DNA of 64,000 nt from Armatimonadaceae bacterium (lineage in GTDB: Bacteria; Armatimonadota; Armatimonadia; Armatimonadales; Armatimonadaceae): NCBI GenBank assembly GCA_030446525.1, contig JAUJNC010000003.1, forward strand, positions 18,997 through 82,996. Reading direction: 5' to 3'. The position numbers were made by a program, and so were the translations under genes. A model generated the notes under the pieces. The model was not told the origin of the DNA. It saw only the letters and a list, made by a program, of their open reading frames with translations, and ran no database searches. Of the stretch, positions 42,830-53,099 are shown one piece after another (positions within the stretch are counted from its first letter, which is position 1; each line of letters opens with the position of its first letter).

Positions 42830-44321
42830 CAATACCATTCAAATAAGGACTATAGCCTCCTGGAAGGTCAGTTTGGGCTTGGGTGGATGGGCGTGTTCTG
42901 GACGCTTCAGGTCAAAGTTGCTCATCTTTCGTTTCACCACCCGGGCATTGCAGCGGGCACGACGCGCAGGCAAAGGACGCGACGCGATATCCTCCAGCAT
43001 GCGGGCATACACAAGCGGCAGCATCTCCGGCGCTGCCGTCTGAAAGTCCCGGACCGCCTCGCCGATCACCCGGAGCGCGTGCGTAAAGGACAGCCGCTCC
43101 GGGTCCAGATCCGCTTTGATGGCGGCCTGATGCATCAGAAACCGAACGGCCCAATGGGCGATCAGCAGCCCGTAGAGTTCCTGCAACACGCCCACGGGTT
43201 TCTTGCTTCTGATGGGGCCGTCATGAAAGTGCTGATGCACCTCAATCTCGTCGAGGGTGATCTCGATCTCCCAGCGCTCGTGATAGGCAATGGCCCCAAC
43301 TCTCGCGCCGGGTAACGATCGGGGTCCAGCAGCGTGGTGATGGTGGTACTGCTGCCCATGGCCCGGCAGATTCGGCTCACAGATCGTGTATTGGATCAAG
43401 CGTACCAGCAGGCGCTCCGAGTCCTTATGACGCTTCCCCTGCCGCCGCCCTTGGTTGCTGCCGATCCAGACCAGCCAGGAGCCATCTTGAAGGGGGCGCT
43501 CGCGCCCCGGCTGGACAGGGGCGGGCAAGCGGCACAGCACATGGGCATTGCGCTGCCGCACGGCTTTGACACGCTCGAAGCTCCACAGGCCGCGGTCGAA
43601 GAGCAGCAGCATTCCGTCTTTGACCGAGCGCAACAGGCGCCAAGCAACGGCCTTCTCGTCCATCGTGCAGGGCCACAAGCCCGCATCAAAGATGGCATGA
43701 GTCCCGCATTCGCCCAGATAGAGCAGGCGCGCCTTGGGCCAAGCCGAGTCCCCCCGGTTGCCGCGCCGTTTACCGAAGTAGCGAGCGTTCTCAGGCGTGT
43801 CCGGCACGTCGATCTCTTGGCCGTCGAGGGCGACAAGGCGCAAGCCGAAGCGGAACGCGCCGGGAGTATGCTCTGTGGCAAGGGGCCGGCAGACACGGTG
43901 AGACAAGGCTGCCATAGGACGCACGCCCAGTTGATAGCGCCGGTAGACGAGGGCACTGTCGCGGGGCAGTGCCTCCGGGTCACTCTGCAGCAGGCGCAGT
44001 CTGTGGCTGAGCTTGTGCCAGACAGAGCCGACGGAATCCTTGGCGTACAGGCTCATGGCGATCACCAAAAGGACGATCACCTCCAGGTTGAGTTTACGTT
44101 CTCGCCGGGTGCGTGCGTGCGTCTCTTGCAGTGCCTGCTGAATCGCCGCTCGTGGCACGGCTTTCTCCAGGGCATCGAGCGAGAGTTGCTGACATAGCTT
44201 GCGCCCGGACTGCACGTGTCGTAGGATGAAAGGCATGAGGTGGTTCCTCCGTCCCTGCTGAGTTTGATCGCTCATTGGGGATACGGAGGAACTGCCTCAC
44301 TGGCTTATTTGAACGGTATTG
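42830..44321 (-). mobile_element. IS4-family-like insertion sequence (1492 bp) with 10-bp target duplication
   Basis: Terminal inverted repeats CAATACCATTCAAATAAG (42830-42847) and its counterpart at 44304-44321 match at 17 of 18 positions. The direct repeat GGTCAAGGCC flanks both ends (42820-42829 and 44322-44331). One transposase gene fills the element. It inserted three codons before the stop of the SGNH-hydrolase gene. Clean repeats on both sides show a recent insertion. Confidence 0.85.
42839..44275 (-). CDS. IS4-family DDE transposase
   Basis: A 478-residue transposase from ATG 44275. An N-terminal DUF4372-like region (LILRHVQSG-type, FILRHVQSGRKLCQQLSLDA) precedes the RNase H fold. 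Catalytic acids are likely Asp in LVALDGQEIDVPDTPENARY, Asp in MLLLFDRGLWSFERVKAVRQ and Glu in AYHERWEIEITLDEIEVHQH. That last block is the IS4 Y-(2)-R-(3)-E-(6)-K signature, read here as YHERWEIE. A local pair of compensating shifts near 43300-43340 disturbs about 20 residues (TTITTLLDPDRYPAREL in the neighbouring frame). Otherwise it is full length and may be active. Confidence 0.85.
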   Translation of the reverse strand: MSDQTQQGRRNHLMPFILRHVQSGRKLCQQLSLDALEKAVPRAAIQQALQETHARTRRERKLNLEVIVLLVIAMSLYAKDSVGSVWHKLSHRLRLLQSDPEALPRDSALVYRRYQLGVRPMAALSHRVCRPLATEHTPGAFRFGLRLVALDGQEIDVPDTPENARYFGKRRGNRGDSAWPKARLLYLGECGTHAIFDAGLWPCTMDEKAVAWRLLRSVKDGMLLLFDRGLWSFERVKAVRQRNAHVLCRLPAPVQPGRERPLQDGSWLVWIGSNQGRRQGKRHKDSERLLVRLIQYTICEPNLPGHGQQYHHHHAAGPRSLPGARVGAIAYHERWEIEITLDEIEVHQHFHDGPIRSKKPVGVLQELYGLLIAHWAVRFLMHQAAIKADLDPERLSFTHALRVIGEAVRDFQTAAPEMLPLVYARMLEDIASRPLPARRARCNARVVKRKMSNFDLKRPEHAHPPKPKLTFQEAIVLI

Positions 44322-45840
44322 GGTCAAGGCCCCGGGCAGTCCCCGGTGGCCGATACACCTGGACGGCTTCGATGGGGACCGGCCCGTCGCCGTTCGGGAT
44401 GATCTCCAGAGCGTGTTTTCCGTTGGCTAGACCCTGGGCGAGTGTCGTGTGGTAAACCTTCGACCGATCCGGCGTCTGCGGCGGCTCATAGACGTCGGCA
44501 AACAGAGATACAACGCTCCATTTGACCTCGAAACCGACGGGCGTGTCCGTCTTAAAGGTGCGTTTGGTCGCGGCGAACGTGAAGTCGCGGGGTTCGATGA
44601 CCACGCGGCCGGACCGGGAAACGAAACGCCGGTCGCTCCCGCCGCTGCCGTCCGGGCCGGTTTTAGAGCCGCTCACTTCGAAACGGAAGTTCGCGGCATC
44701 CGCGCTCATCTCGGTGACGCGCAGCGTCCAGTCTTCGGCGATCAGCGGCTTCTCGTGGCCGACGCGGCGGAGCGCGGGCCACCACGTCCCGACGCCCGCG
44801 CTCGGGCGGGTGATCGCGTACAAGCGCGGGTCCGCCGACGGCGGCTTCCCGTCGATCAAAACGCGCGCGGTGCCGGTTTTCTCTCCGTCCTTGGAACGGC
44901 CCGCGATGGCGACGACGCGATTGCCGTCGAAGGTCAGCCTGAGCGCGCTTTCGGGCGAGACACCGACCGCGCACCCTTTCTCGTTCTGCCACCCCGCGCC
45001 GGTAAAGGTGATTTCATCATCGGCGCCTTCGTCCAGGGCGCGCCGCGCTTCGTACGTACGGACGGTGTCGCCCCAGCCACCGGGGAAGAGCGGATTGAAC
45101 GTAAGATGCCGCCCGATAAGCCTGGTAAGAAGGGCGTTGCCGTCGGGATTCGGGTGAACGTTATCACGCAGCAGGCGTCCCGGCTCCAGGTTGTTCTCCC
45201 GAAGGTAGCGCGGCCACTCCCGCGACACATCGACAAGCTCGCAGTCGTACTTCTGCGCAAGATAACGCCAGTAGCTCGCGGAAGATTCGTTGACGCCCGC
45301 CTGGTCGCGGTTCTGATGGTGGTTGAACAGCAGGATGTCGGCGGTCGTGTAGCGGCGGACGTTCGAGAGGATGCGTTCGAGCTCGCCGGTCATTTCGCCG
45401 CCATAAACGTGGAAGATCAGAAGATCGGGGTACGCCGGATACAGGTCGTGGACGGCGGTGCGCACAAGCGCGTCGGCGCCGAACCCGCCGATGGAGCGGT
45501 TCTCGACGGCAACATCCGCGAAGGGGTAGCGCCCTTTCAGGTCCGCCTCGATCAGCTCGGTGAGCAGCTTGCTGCCGGTGATCGACTGCCCGTAGATGAG
45601 CACGCGCACCGGCCAGCGCCGCTCCTTGCTGCTCGTCGCCAGCAGGGTCATACTGCGCCGGATATGTGCGCCGAACAATGCCTGGTGCTCCTCAGGGGCA
45701 GGCGGCGGAAGCGGCGTTTGTGGCGCGGGCGGCGTCTGCGCCCCCGCCTCCTTTGGCCGCGCCGTATCTGCATTCATCAAAAGAATCCCCGCGAAAGCCG
45801 CGCCCCCCGCCAGAAGATGTCGCCGTCGCATGCCGATCAT
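44305..45840 (-). CDS. SGNH/GDSL-type hydrolase with altered C-terminus
   Basis: A 511-residue protein with an N-terminal signal (RRRHLLAGGAAFAGILLMNA, possibly Tat). The SGNH fold shows block I in VRVLIYGQSITGSKLLTELI, with nucleophile Ser in GQS. Block II Gly is in NRSIGGFGADALVR, Asn in LLFNHHQNRDQAG, and the Asp/His pair in LLRDNVHPNPDGNALLTRLI. A beta-sandwich accessory region follows. The last residues DPIPFK come from the inserted IS4-family element; before insertion the frame read ARGLDRQ and stopped. It probably removes acetyl or similar esters from polysaccharide. Its ATG overlaps the stop of the upstream small Tat protein. Confidence 0.78.
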   Translation of the reverse strand: MIGMRRRHLLAGGAAFAGILLMNADTARPKEAGAQTPPAPQTPLPPPAPEEHQALFGAHIRRSMTLLATSSKERRWPVRVLIYGQSITGSKLLTELIEADLKGRYPFADVAVENRSIGGFGADALVRTAVHDLYPAYPDLLIFHVYGGEMTGELERILSNVRRYTTADILLFNHHQNRDQAGVNESSASYWRYLAQKYDCELVDVSREWPRYLRENNLEPGRLLRDNVHPNPDGNALLTRLIGRHLTFNPLFPGGWGDTVRTYEARRALDEGADDEITFTGAGWQNEKGCAVGVSPESALRLTFDGNRVVAIAGRSKDGEKTGTARVLIDGKPPSADPRLYAITRPSAGVGTWWPALRRVGHEKPLIAEDWTLRVTEMSADAANFRFEVSGSKTGPDGSGGSDRRFVSRSGRVVIEPRDFTFAATKRTFKTDTPVGFEVKWSVVSLFADVYEPPQTPDRSKVYHTTLAQGLANGKHALEIIPNGDGPVPIEAVQVYRPPGTARGLDPIPFK

Positions 45841-46157
45841 GGTCTGTCCTTTTTTGCCTCGCCGCCGGCATCGGGATAGGCGAGGATGGGCATCCGCTCC
45901 TCGACCCAGTGGTTGTACTCCGGGTAGCCGTTCTCGTGGCTTCGTGTATCCCGGCGGAAGCCTTCGCCGGGCTTCGGGTCCCAGTGGATGAGCCGGGCCG
46001 GGTCGGTGTCACCGAGGGTGCTGGGGACGCTTTCACCGTTGTCGCTGACGGCGGTCACCTGGCTCCCCCTGGCGTCGGTCAGGGGCGCCAGGTAAGCGCC
46101 CGCCAGGGCGCCGCCCGCCTTCAACAGGTCGCGCCGTGACACCGGCTGTTTGCTCAT
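45837..46157 (-). CDS. Small Tat-signal protein carrying a lyase-type C-terminal tail (106 aa)
   Basis: ATG 46157 overlaps the stop of the beta-helix/esterase gene, and its own stop overlaps the next ATG. MSKQPVSRRDLLKAGGALAG is a Tat signal. The remaining 70 residues contain VTAVSDNGES, typical of the last strand of a fibronectin type III domain, and then DTDPARLIHWDPKPGEGFRR. The heparinase-like lipoprotein ends with the same arrangement (VTGNGEG, then NWDPKPGEGFRRR). The gene therefore looks like a large secreted lyase reduced to its signal peptide and tail by an in-frame deletion. Alternatively it is a genuine small exported protein. Confidence 0.6.
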   Translation of the reverse strand: MSKQPVSRRDLLKAGGALAGAYLAPLTDARGSQVTAVSDNGESVPSTLGDTDPARLIHWDPKPGEGFRRDTRSHENGYPEYNHWVEERMPILAYPDAGGEAKKDRP

Positions 46158-49100
46158 GGGCGACACCGTCCCATGCGGCTCGACACGCTGACCAGGCGCG
46201 CATCCGAGACCAGGGCGAACCAGTCGGCGTTCCGGCCCGCGGCCTCGGCGGGGATCGTCGCCTCGTAGTGATCGCCGCCCAGCGCTTCGGCCCGCAGCGG
46301 CGTCCATTTGCGCCGGGGCCAGGGCGCCTCGGGCAGGCTGTAAAAAACCTGAACGCTCGCGACCGGCGCCGGGGCCTGGACGCGGAACCGGACGCGCGCA
46401 CGGCCGTCGCTCCGGGTCGTCGCCTCCTCGGCCGTGATGCGGGGGAACGGCTGCCCTTCGCCCTTGAGGTGAAAGGCGAAGTACGGCTCTTCCATCGCCC
46501 AGTACCCGGCGCGCTCGGTCGGGTCGGCGCTGCCGCCGGGGATCGGCCCGGCGTGGTTGGCGTTGGGCGCGAAGACCTGGTTGGCGGGCCCGGGGATCGC
46601 CGCGAGCGTCGCCGCCACGGCGGGCGGATAGAACCAGTTGTCGTTCGTGGCCGCGGCCAGGAAGTAGCGGGCCGTGATGTCGCCCGCGCGCCGCCCGGCG
46701 TCGAGGGCGCGCAGCCACGCGTCCCGTTCGGCCGGCGCCATGGCGTCGAGCTCCTTCTTGAATGTGGAATCGGTGTCGTAGAAGCCCGACCCGTAGACCG
46801 AAAAGGCGGCGCGCACGTCGCGGCCCGCCAGGCCGGCGACCATGGTGGCCGCGTAGCCGCCCCAGGAGACGCCCGTCACGCCGACACGGTCGGGCAGCAC
46901 CTCCGGCTGCGCGCGCAGCAGGTACAGCGCCTGCAAGGCGGCGAGCACGCCGTCGAAGAGGGTGCTCGCTGTCACGTCCGGCGACGCCGTCCAGCGGTTC
47001 TTGCCGTACGCGTGGCTTTTCCAGGGGCCGGCCGAGTGGGGGACTTTCTCCGGGTTGGCGATGCCGGGCAGGTCCGGCGTGACGACGACGTAGCCCCGGG
47101 CGGCCCAGCGCTCGGCGCGCCCGACTTCGGCGCTCCCGCCGCCCCCGTGCAGGAACAGCAGCCCGGGGTAGCGCCCCGGCCGGGCGGGGCGGGCGATGGC
47201 GGCGAAGATCTCGGACGCCTGCGGCCCGCCCGGCGCCGGGACGAGGCGCGAATGGAACACGACGCGGCGCACGAGGACGCCGTTCCCGGTCTCCTCGCCC
47301 AGCGTGCGCACGATCTTGGGCGCTCGCCCGGTCCGGTGCGCGCGGAACGGGTCGCCGCTGCCGGGCGCGGCGTCGCGGGCGGGGCCGGGGGCGGTCGCGC
47401 CCGCGAGCCGGATGGTGCGCACGCTCCGGTCGTCGTCGACGGCGACGCCGTTGCCGGCGAAGTCGTTGCCGCGGAGCAGCGTGTCCCAGGACGTGCTGCC
47501 CAGGTGCACGCCCGCGACCGTGTTCGTGACGCGGTTGTCTTCGATGATCAGGCCCTGCGCCATCGGCTGCCGGGGGCCCGCCGGCGGTTCCGGTGCGCTG
47601 CTCGACACGAAGATGCCGCTGCCTTTGACGAAGTTGTCGTTGTACTGGCTGGAAAAAGGGACCGTCGTGCCGATCCCGACCAGCAGGTTGCCGCGGATCT
47701 CGCTGCCGTAGATGCCGACCGAGGGAAGCGCCGGGTCGGGCCGCGCGGCCACGCCGCCGTCGGCGGCCGACCCGATGGTGACGTGGTTTCCCTTGCGGTT
47801 GCCCTCGGACGGCGGCGTGGCCGCGCCATAGATCCGGTTGTGCGCGGCGTAGGCGAAGTACGAGAAGTCGGCCCGGCGGGCGCCCGCCACCTGCGTGGCC
47901 GTGAGCCAGATGCCGCCCGTGTTGCGCAGGGTGTTGCCGGCGACGACGTTGTCGTAGTTCTTGCCGTACAGCACGATGCCGCCCTTGTGCACCTTGCCCA
48001 CGACCTCGTTGTCGACGATCAGGTTGTGGCGAGTGACGTGGCGGTCGATGGTGTACAGGCTGGTCGCGTCCGGCACGACCTGCCACGGCGCGTCCAGGGT
48101 CAGGCGGGTGGCGCTGTTGCCGGTGATGGCGCGCATCTGCCCCAGACCGCGCCCGGCCACGATGGTGACCTTCGCGTCCTTCAGGTCGTCGGGCGCGAAA
48201 GCCTGCGCGCCGTCCGTCAGAGTGTCCGGGTCGGCCGACTGGACGCGGCTGTAGGCGAGGCGGGCGATGGGCTGCCAGCAGATGCCCTCGCCCTCGTTCG
48301 AGTTGGGTTTGCCCCACGTCCCGTCCACGCGGTTGTGGGCGACGTAGCACATCTCGGGGCCCAGATCGGTGACGCGGTGCTCGGACGTGCCGGTCGGGTC
48401 GGGCGTGCCGGGGGGGCGGGCGATGGCCGCGCCGACCAGGGTGTTGCGCTCGATGACGGCCCGGTTGCCTGCTCCCAGGATGCCGACGCGCTGGGTGTTG
48501 CGCAGGGTGTTGCCCACGATGCGCTGGAAGCCCTCGGCGCGCCGTCCGAGGCTCCAGCAGGCCGTGCGTCACGTCGATGTCGCAGTCCTCGACGATCACG
48601 TCCGAAAGCGCGCCCAGCGGCGCGCCGCCGCCGTCGACGTTGCGCAGGCGGACGTCTTTCAGAACCTGGCCGCGGGTCGGCGGGGCCGGCTCCGGGGCGC
48701 CCGCGAACACGACCGGCGCGGCGTAGCCCCCGATGCGGCGGTGCGTGTCGTTCGCGGGCCGGACGGCGTTGTTTTCCACCGTCAGGCGGGCCAGCCCGAC
48801 GGCGGATGCTTCGCTGTAGATCAGCTTGAACGGGCCGGCGTGGCTCAGGGTCTGCTTGCCGCCGATCAGGTTTGCGGGGCCGATCGTGGGAGCGGGGTTC
48901 GGTCCGGGCGCGCCGTCCCAGACCAGCCGCACGAGGTCGCGCCCCTGCCCGAGCAGCACGGTCCGGGCGGGAAGGCGCAGGCCGGAAAACCGGTAGCTGC
49001 CCGCCGGCAGCTCCGCCACGCCGCCGCCGGCGGCCCCGAGCTCGTCCAGCGCCTTTTGCAGGGCAGCGGTGTCGTCGGCCTGGCCGTCTCCCCGCGCGCC

Positions 49101-49883
49101 GCGCTCCTTCACGTCGACGCGCCGCTCCCAGGGTATCTCCGACGCCCAGGCGGCCCCGAGGCCGAGCGGGTCCGGCTTCCCTTCCACGAGCGTGAACGCC
49201 TGCGCGGCGGGCAGGGCGCCGACGCCGTACTTGGGGCCGCCCGCGCCGTTGGTCACCAGGACGCCGAAGCGCGTCCCCGGCTTGCCGCCCGCCGGCACCT
49301 CGAAGTCGATGGCCCAATCCGTCGCCGCCGCGACGCGAGCCGGGAGCTGCGTCTTGCCGTCCAGACTGACCAGGACCACGCGCACTCGGGCAGGCGCGGC
49401 GGTGGCCGGGGGGCCGTGCCGTTCGCGGCCCGGCGGCAGGAAGTTGCGGCCGAACACGCGGATCGTCTGGCCCGCGTACGCCGTGCGCTCGGACAGCCAC
49501 CACGGCTCGGCCCGGTTGACGACCGCTGCGGCCCACCCCGCCGCGGTCTTCACCCACAGCGTGTACACGTCGGGCGGCAAATCTTTGGGCAGCACGCCCT
49601 GGATCAGGTTCGGCCGCACGTTGACAAGCTGAAGACGCCGCGTGGCCTTGGCGCGCCCCCGCGTCGTGCTCATCGCGTCGATGATAACCTCGGCGCCGGT
49701 CTTTTTCGCGTCGCTCGTCCCGAAGCCATGGCCGTAGATGCCGACCGCCTGGCCCGGCTCGGCCCGCCACGTCGCGTGGAAAACCGCCGGGGGGTCCTGC
49801 GGCGCGACCCCTGCCGGAAGCGGCGAGATCATCGTCAGCAGGGCGAGCGGCGCCGCGGCGCGGCCGTGCCCGAATATCTTCAT
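46154..49883 (-). CDS. Secreted beta-helix polysaccharide lyase/hydrolase fused to an alpha/beta-hydrolase esterase
   Basis: ATG 49883 follows AAGGGGAGGCATTT. With one frame change near 48545 the product is about 1240 residues. After a signal peptide come two beta-sandwich (TIG-like) repeats (VGIYGHGFGTSDAKKTGAEV, QTIRVFGRNFLPPG). A pectate-lyase-3 beta-helix (about 250-850) follows, with DVKERGARGDGQADDTAALQ, GVAELPAGSYRFSGLRLPAR and many N-x-V turns. The C-terminal 390 residues form an esterase: PGLLFLHGGGGSAEVGRAER, nucleophile Ser in VGVTGVSWGGYAATMVAGLA and His in FAPNANHAGPIPG. Cutting and de-esterifying one polymer with one protein is the likely role. A paralogue without the esterase heads the operon. 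Confidence 0.72.
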
Positions 49884-49906
49884 AAATGCCTCCCCTTTCC
49901 TTTCGG

Positions 49907-50752
49907 TCACTGCTTCAGCCCGCCGCCCTGCGCGTTTTCGATGAACGAGCGCTGCGCAAAAAAGAATAAAACGGCCGTCGGGATCATGGCGACCAGGGAA
50001 ACGGCCATCAGCAGGTTCCACTGTGTGCCGAACGAGGCGTTTGTGCTCGCTTGTTTGAAGTAGATCAGGCCGAGGCTGAGCGGGAACAGCCGCTCGTCGA
50101 TCAGGTACAGGAGCGGCGTGAAGTAATCGTTCCATGACCAGATAAAGGTGAACACGGCGACGGTCCACAGGATCGGCTTGCTGAGCGGCAGGCCCACCGA
50201 GAGGAACGCGCGCAGCTCGCCTGCGCCGTCCAGACGGGCGGCGTTGATCAGCTCCTCCGGGATCGCCTCGAAGAACTGCTTGAGCAGGAACACGAAAAAG
50301 GCGTTGGTGCCCAGCCACGCGGGCAGGATCAGCGGCGCGTAGGTGTTGTACAGGCCGAGCTTCAGGAACAAAGAAAAGACCGGGATGGCCGTGACCTGCG
50401 CGGGCAGCATCATGGTGCTGAGCAGCAAAAGGAACAGGAGGTTGTTGGCGCCGACCTTGTAGCGCGCGAACCCCCAGGCGACGAGGGCGCAGCTGAGCAG
50501 CGTGCCCGCGACCTTGCCCGCGACGATGACGAGCGTGTTTCCGAGGTAGCGCCAGAACGGGAAGGTCGTGAACGCCTCGCGGAAGTTTTCCACGCGCGGG
50601 TTTCGCGGCCAGAAGGTCGGCGGGTCGGCCAGAGTTTCGGGCAGGCTTTTCAGGCTGGTGCTTACCAGGAACACGAGCGGCAAGACCATCAGGCCGCTGA
50701 TGGCGAGCAGCGGCAGGTAAGCGGCCGCGCCGCGCGCCCTCGTGCCGTTCAT
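49907..50752 (-). CDS. Carbohydrate ABC transporter permease, MalG type
   Basis: A 281-residue inner-membrane permease with six helices. The ATG at 50752 overlaps the stop of the upstream fusion gene (ATGA). The EAA motif appears as EAIPEELINAARLDGAGELR with AFLSVGLPLSKPIL, which docks the ATPase. ATPase genes are absent here, so the transporter probably uses a shared MsmK/MalK-type ATPase encoded elsewhere, as is usual for CUT1 systems of this kind. It would pair with the permease part of the fusion protein to import oligosaccharides released by the operon's lyases. Confidence 0.88.
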   Translation of the reverse strand: MNGTRARGAAAYLPLLAISGLMVLPLVFLVSTSLKSLPETLADPPTFWPRNPRVENFREAFTTFPFWRYLGNTLVIVAGKVAGTLLSCALVAWGFARYKVGANNLLFLLLLSTMMLPAQVTAIPVFSLFLKLGLYNTYAPLILPAWLGTNAFFVFLLKQFFEAIPEELINAARLDGAGELRAFLSVGLPLSKPILWTVAVFTFIWSWNDYFTPLLYLIDERLFPLSLGLIYFKQASTNASFGTQWNLLMAVSLVAMIPTAVLFFFAQRSFIENAQGGGLKQ

Positions 50753-53090
50753 CGCGCCTCCTCCTCTTCGCTGAACACCCAGAATCGCCTGGCCCAGAAG
50801 TTGACCAGCGTCAGCAGCAGGATGATCGCGAACAGCACCCAGGCCATCGCCGAGCCCAGGCCGAGCTTCAAATGCACGAACGCCTTTTCGTACAGGTTGA
50901 GCACGTAAAAGTAGGTCGCCTTCTGCGGCTCGCCCAGCGCGTTCTCGCTGCCCAGCAGCGCGCTGAGCACGTAGGCGATGTCGAAGATCTGGAGCGCGCC
51001 GATGATGCCCATACTCAGGTTGAAAAAGACGACCGGGCTGAGGGCGGGCAGGGTGATATGCCGGAACTGCGCCGCCCGGCCGGCCCCGTCGATGCCCGCC
51101 GCCTCGTACAGATCGGTGGGGATGTTCTTCAGGCCCGCCAGGAAGATGAGCATCGGGCCGCCGAAGCCCCAGAGCGAGATGACGACCAGTGACGGCAGCG
51201 CCCAGGCCGGGTCCAGCAGCCATCCCGGCCCCTCGACGCCCACCCACGCCAGCGCCCGGTTGATGACGCCGCCGCGCGGGTGGAGGAACCAGGCCCACAT
51301 GATCCCGCTCGCCGCCACGGGCAGGATGCCGGGCAGGTAGAACAGCGTCCGGAACACGCCCATGCCGGGCAGGTTCCGGCTGAGCAGCAGCGCGGCGGCC
51401 AGCGCGACGGCAAGTCCCGACGGCACGGCGAGCAGCGCGTAAACGAACGTTATCCGGAGCGAGTGCCAGAAATAAGGGTCTTCCCCGAAGAGCGACGCGA
51501 ACTGCGCCCACCCGACGAACCGGGCCGGCTCGACGATGCTGTAGTCGGTGTGCGCCCAGTAAAAGCTGGTGACGAGCGGCCCGAGGTACAGGAGCGAGAT
51601 GCCGACCAGGAACGGGGCGGTGAAGGCGAAAAAATACCGGTTGGCGCCGGCGCGGCGTCCCGGCGACGCCGCGCGCCTCGCCTGCCGCCCTGCCCGGCGC
51701 TGGGCGGCCAGCAGGGCGCCGCCCGCGAGCGCGCCCAGCGCGAACAGCTCGGCGTAGAACCAGCCTTTGGCCGCCTCCTTTTTGCGCCCCAGTGTGGCGA
51801 TGAAGCCGCGCGTGCTGGCCTCCATGCGTGTGTGGATGTCCCCCAGCCCCGCCGGGTCCGGGTTGTCCATCGCCTGCTGGATGAGCGGGATCGCGGCGTT
51901 CTGGGCGATGGCGATGAAGTCCTTGTGCTTGGGGACCGAGCGCGCGAAGGTGAGCGTCTCCGTCAGCGCCTCGCGGTGCCGGGGCGGAACGGTCCGCGTG
52001 GCGGGCGTGCCGGCGAGGTACTCCTCGCGCGCCACGTCCCGGCGGACGGGCGGGAAGCCGCCCCGCGCCATCTCCAGCCCCGCCTCGCGGCTCATCAGGA
52101 AGCTCAGGACGCGCCACGCCGCCTCTTTGTTGTTCGCCTTTTTCCATTTGGCATAGCCGGCGACCGCGAACTCGCCGGTGACGGGGCCCGGGGGGCCGCT
52201 GGGCAGCGGCGCGATGTCCCACTCGAAAGGCGACGTGCTCCGGAGCACGTACAGGTGGTAGACGTGCCCGCCGTCGACCATGGCGTAGCGCCCGCTGAGG
52301 AACCCGCCGGTGGGCGCCTCGGCCCGCGTCGGCGCGCTGCGGTCCTCGTGGATCAGGGCGTGCATGAAGCTCAGGCCATCCCGGGTGGCTTCCTCGCCGA
52401 GGCGTAGGCCGCCCTGGGGATCCATCAGGTCGCCGCCCGCCTGCCGGCCCCGGCCCCGCCACTCGACCCACCATCCCAGGCTCGACGCTGGTGCCGTAAA
52501 CCTGCACCTTGCCGTCGGGCCGGCGCGTGGTCAGTTTTCTGGCCGCCGCGCGGTACGTGTCCCAGGTCCAGGTGCGATCCGGGTACGGGACGCCCGCCTT
52601 GCGAAACAGGTCCGGGCGGTAGTAAAGCAGCGGCACGTTGTAGAACGTGGGCAGCATCTTCAGCTTGCCCTCGTAGCGGCAGGCTTTCAGCAACCTGCGG
52701 ATACACCTGCGCCCGGTCGTGCGGGGTGCGCGCGAGATAGGGGCCCAGGTCCAGGAACTGCTCGTGGTACAGGACCAGCGAGAAGTCCGGGAGCGGGATC
52801 AGGTCCGGCAGGGCGTCGGCGGCGGTGAGCAGGTGCATCTTGGGGCTGATGTTGCTCCAAATGATGCGGAACCGGACGTCGGGGTTGCGCCGGTTGAACG
52901 CGCGCTGCAGCTTCTCGATGTTGGGCCGGGCGCGGTCGGCCGGGTCGAACATCAAGGTCACCTCGTCGGCGGCCTGGGCGCCCCGCGCCCAAAGCAGGGG
53001 CAGGCCGAGCAGAAGAACCGCGATCCGGGTGAAAAGGCGCCGAGCCGCCGCCCCAGAGGGCGTGCCGAGACCCGCTTGCGCCCGCATCAT
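50749..53090 (-). CDS. Fused extracellular solute-binding protein and MalF-type permease
   Basis: From MMRAQAGLGTPSGAAARRLF with a signal sequence (LLLGLPLLWARGAQAADEVT), the protein is a CUT1 sugar-binding protein: RPNIEKLQRAFNRRNPDVRF, MLPTFYNVPLLYYRPDLFRK, GYAKWKKANNKEAAWRVLSF. Frame changes near 52690 and 52450 interrupt it. The last 560 residues are in one frame. They continue without a stop from the binding domain through a membrane helix (LFALGALAGGALLAAQRRAG) into a six-helix permease (YFFAFTAPFLVGISLLYLGP). The EAA loop is TDLYEAAGIDGAGRAAQFRH. Such direct tethering of binder to channel is unusual in this family. The frame is also open upstream into the preceding gene. Confidence 0.7.
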
Positions 53091-53099
53091 AGCCGCTTT

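Noticed and set aside
46136..48829. An 897-codon rightward frame opposite the beta-helix/esterase gene
   Set aside because: The leftward strand carries a clear esterase with GVSWGG and NANHAG motifs; the rightward frame is a GC-driven shadow.
46157..50318. Treating the long leftward frame 45837-50318 as one 1493-residue protein
   Set aside because: Beyond the frame change near 48545 this frame turns to Arg/His/Gly-rich sequence while another frame carries the esterase. Upstream of 49883 it covers the permease gene in the wrong frame.
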